Below are positions 62,386 to 64,000 of a stretch of DNA of 64,000 bases, one piece after another (positions within the stretch are counted from its first letter, which is position 1; every line of letters starts with the position of its first letter). Location of the stretch: assembly GCF_003991355.1 (NCBI RefSeq), contig NZ_RCSU01000006.1, forward strand, positions 310,001 through 374,000, read 5' to 3'. The position numbers were made by a program, and so were the translations under genes. The stretch is from Pseudoflavitalea rhizosphaerae (GTDB lineage Bacteria > Bacteroidota > Bacteroidia > Chitinophagales > Chitinophagaceae). Below the pieces are notes generated by a model. The model saw nothing but the letters and a program-made list of their open reading frames with translations. It did no database searches and was not told the DNA's origin.

Positions 62386-64000
62386 ATGTGCCGTTGCTTC
62401 ACATTCCTGCTCAGCCTGTTATTACTGCTTATCCAGCCTCCCCGGTTACTGGCCCAGCGGACCTATGCACCGCATTCGGTACTCGCTTCCGGCAATTGGT
62501 TTAAAATTGCCATTCCCGGCCCGGGAGTATACCGGCTGGATATTCCCTTCCTGCAAACACTGGGCCTGAATCCGCAGGGTATGCCCTCCGGCTCTGTCCG
62601 GCTTTACGGTTATGGGGGAGGAATGCTCCCTGAAGACCCTGGTGCTCCCCGCCCCGACGACCTGCTGGAAATCGCCCTCTGGGCCGAAGATGGAGGCGAT
62701 GGCGTACTGGATAACAATGATTACCTGCTCTTCTTCGCCAATGGACCCCACCAGTGGGTCCCGGATGCCGCCAACCGCTCTTTCAGGCATGTAAAGAACC
62801 TTTACAGCGAGCAATCTTTTTATTTCCTCACTGTTGGAGGTACCGGAAAGAGAGTGTCTGTGCAGCCAACCACCGGAGCTCCCAACACTACCATCCGCAA
62901 TTTCTCAGAAAGATATTTCTATGAGCTCGATTCCGTGAATATCCTCAGCAGCGGAAAAGACTGGTTTGGTTATGATTTCTCCGAAATACCAGGGAAATCA
63001 CTTCGTCACACATTTTCCGTTGATCTTCCCGGCCTTACCCCTGCCAGCGCCCTCTTCCGCGCCAGGTGCATTTCAAGATCATTTGGAAACGGCAGCAATT
63101 TCAGTTTCGTCCTCAATGGAAATCCCATCCTCAACATGAACATGCCGGCAGTGCCTACAGGACCATACGATCTTTTTGCACAGACCGTTGAGGCAAATAC
63201 AAACTTTTTTCCATCGGGTGGCGGTCTGAGCGTAGAAGTCGCCTACTCTCCCGGCAGTGCCAATGCACAGGGATGGCTTGATTGGTTCGAGGTCCTCGGC
63301 ACGGCCTCTCTCAGCTTGCAGGGCAGGGGGCAGTTATTGTTCAGGGACTGGGCAAGTGTGGGAGCGGGCAATACCGGTGAGTTTTTCGTGGACCAGGCCG
63401 ATGCATCCACACAGGTCTGGGATGTTACCGATCCTGCCCAACCAATTCGTATGAACAGCGGCGTTAGTGGGAGCGCTGTCCGATTCATAAATTCCTGCAG
63501 CCAGTTAAAGGAATATGCCGCCTTCAAACCCGGTGGCCTGCTAACACCCGTCGCTGCAGGCAGGGTGGTTAACCAGGACCTGCATGGGGCAGATCCTGTG
63601 AACATGCTTATCATCTCTGATCCCGGAATGACAGGGCAGGCGCAGCGGATCGCGGATTTCCACCAGCAGCGTGATGGTATCAGCAGCCGGATCTTTACAC
63701 CAGACCAGGTGTATGCAGAGTTCTCTTCCGGCATTCCAGATCCTGTTGCCCTGCGTGATTTCGTGAAGATGTTCTACGACCGTTCGAATGGCAATCCATT
63801 GGCAAGGCCAGCCTATTTGTTATTGCTGGGAGCTGCTTCTTTCGATTATAAGAACCGCATCACCAACAATACCAACCTGGTTCCTGCCTGGGAAAGCGGC
63901 GTGTCGTTGGAGCCGCTCGGCACCTATACTTCCGATGATTTCTTCGGCTTCCTGGATGATGGCGATGATATTGCACAGCCCGGTGTTCACCTGCTGGATA
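62386..64000 (+). CDS. porU: type IX secretion system sortase PorU, C25 gingipain-like peptidase (partial, 3' end outside window)
   Basis: 538 codons are visible and open to the window edge. Signal peptide from the ATG at 62386 (MCRCFTFLLSLLLLLIQPP). Then the PorU beta-rich start (SVLASGNWFKIAIPGPGVYR, LDIPFLQTLGLNPQGMPSGS) and the beginning of the peptidase C25 region (YLLLLGAASFDYKNR, TYTSDDFFGFLDDGDD). PorU removes the C-terminal signal of T9SS cargo such as those at 4701 and 27602 and attaches them to lipid. A TATTTTTG box at 62373-62380 is only 5 nt from the ATG, so the transcript may be nearly leaderless. The catalytic cysteine would be beyond the window. Confidence 0.9.
   Translation, partial: MCRCFTFLLSLLLLLIQPPRLLAQRTYAPHSVLASGNWFKIAIPGPGVYRLDIPFLQTLGLNPQGMPSGSVRLYGYGGGMLPEDPGAPRPDDLLEIALWAEDGGDGVLDNNDYLLFFANGPHQWVPDAANRSFRHVKNLYSEQSFYFLTVGGTGKRVSVQPTTGAPNTTIRNFSERYFYELDSVNILSSGKDWFGYDFSEIPGKSLRHTFSVDLPGLTPASALFRARCISRSFGNGSNFSFVLNGNPILNMNMPAVPTGPYDLFAQTVEANTNFFPSGGGLSVEVAYSPGSANAQGWLDWFEVLGTASLSLQGRGQLLFRDWASVGAGNTGEFFVDQADASTQVWDVTDPAQPIRMNSGVSGSAVRFINSCSQLKEYAAFKPGGLLTPVAAGRVVNQDLHGADPVNMLIISDPGMTGQAQRIADFHQQRDGISSRIFTPDQVYAEFSSGIPDPVALRDFVKMFYDRSNGNPLARPAYLLLLGAASFDYKNRITNNTNLVPAWESGVSLEPLGTYTSDDFFGFLDDGDDIAQPGVHLLD

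Overview
The window is a chromosomal segment of a Bacteroidota bacterium, most likely family Chitinophagaceae. Evidence: -7 promoter boxes of the TAnnTTTG type at many genes, A-rich leaders in place of Shine-Dalgarno sites, a MurF-Alr fusion, gliding/type IX secretion genes (gldG, gldJ, porU), T9SS C-terminal sorting domains, and a SusC/SusD locus driven by an ECF sigma factor and FecR.

Layout. 1-4.6 kb: end of gldG, a TerC-family protein, murF-alr and lspA. 4.7-7.0 kb: a T9SS cargo protein. 7.6-13.8 kb: fumC, a LacI-type regulator and two divergent GH29 alpha-L-fucosidases. 13.9-19.6 kb: enoyl-CoA hydratase, a small B12-binding protein, gltX, an ARPP-1-type secreted protein, a polysaccharide deacetylase and a TatD nuclease. 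19.6-21.0 kb: tRNA-Ser(GGA) and a small accessory patch with csbD and a lipoprotein. 21-27.6 kb: minus-strand metabolic genes, a frameshifted bestrophin, an M23 peptidase and a HipA-like/DUF3037 pair. 27.6-32.9 kb: a 1762-residue subtilisin-like T9SS cargo protein.

33.0-46.1 kb is the most interesting part: a sulfate assimilation regulon. A promoter is followed by a 22-codon leader ORF ending in seven cysteine codons among its last ten, then cysH (4Fe-4S APS-reductase type), cysD, cysN, cobA, cysJ, cysI and a fusion of precorrin-2 dehydrogenase with a TauE/SafE (TSUP) membrane transporter. A TonB-dependent receptor and a DUF2490 outer-membrane protein follow. The same inverted repeat (TCTACTA...TAGTAGA type) lies upstream of the leader, directly before cobA and before the TonB receptor, so these transcription units probably form one regulon with two layers of control: a DNA-binding regulator and cysteine-dependent translation of the leader.

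46.1-55.5 kb: a minus-strand ECF sigma / FecR / SusC / SusD / DUF4465 lipoprotein / TlpA thioredoxin locus. 55.6-58.3 kb: methionine genes metX and metZ with an OsmC protein. 58.5-64 kb: a CHAD protein, a second, free-standing murF, gldJ and the start of porU.

Four copies of a roughly 115-120 bp GC-rich element made of four small hairpins (7.4, 13.8, 42.1 and 58.4 kb) lie in gaps just downstream of genes. They look like a REP/MITE-type repeat family.
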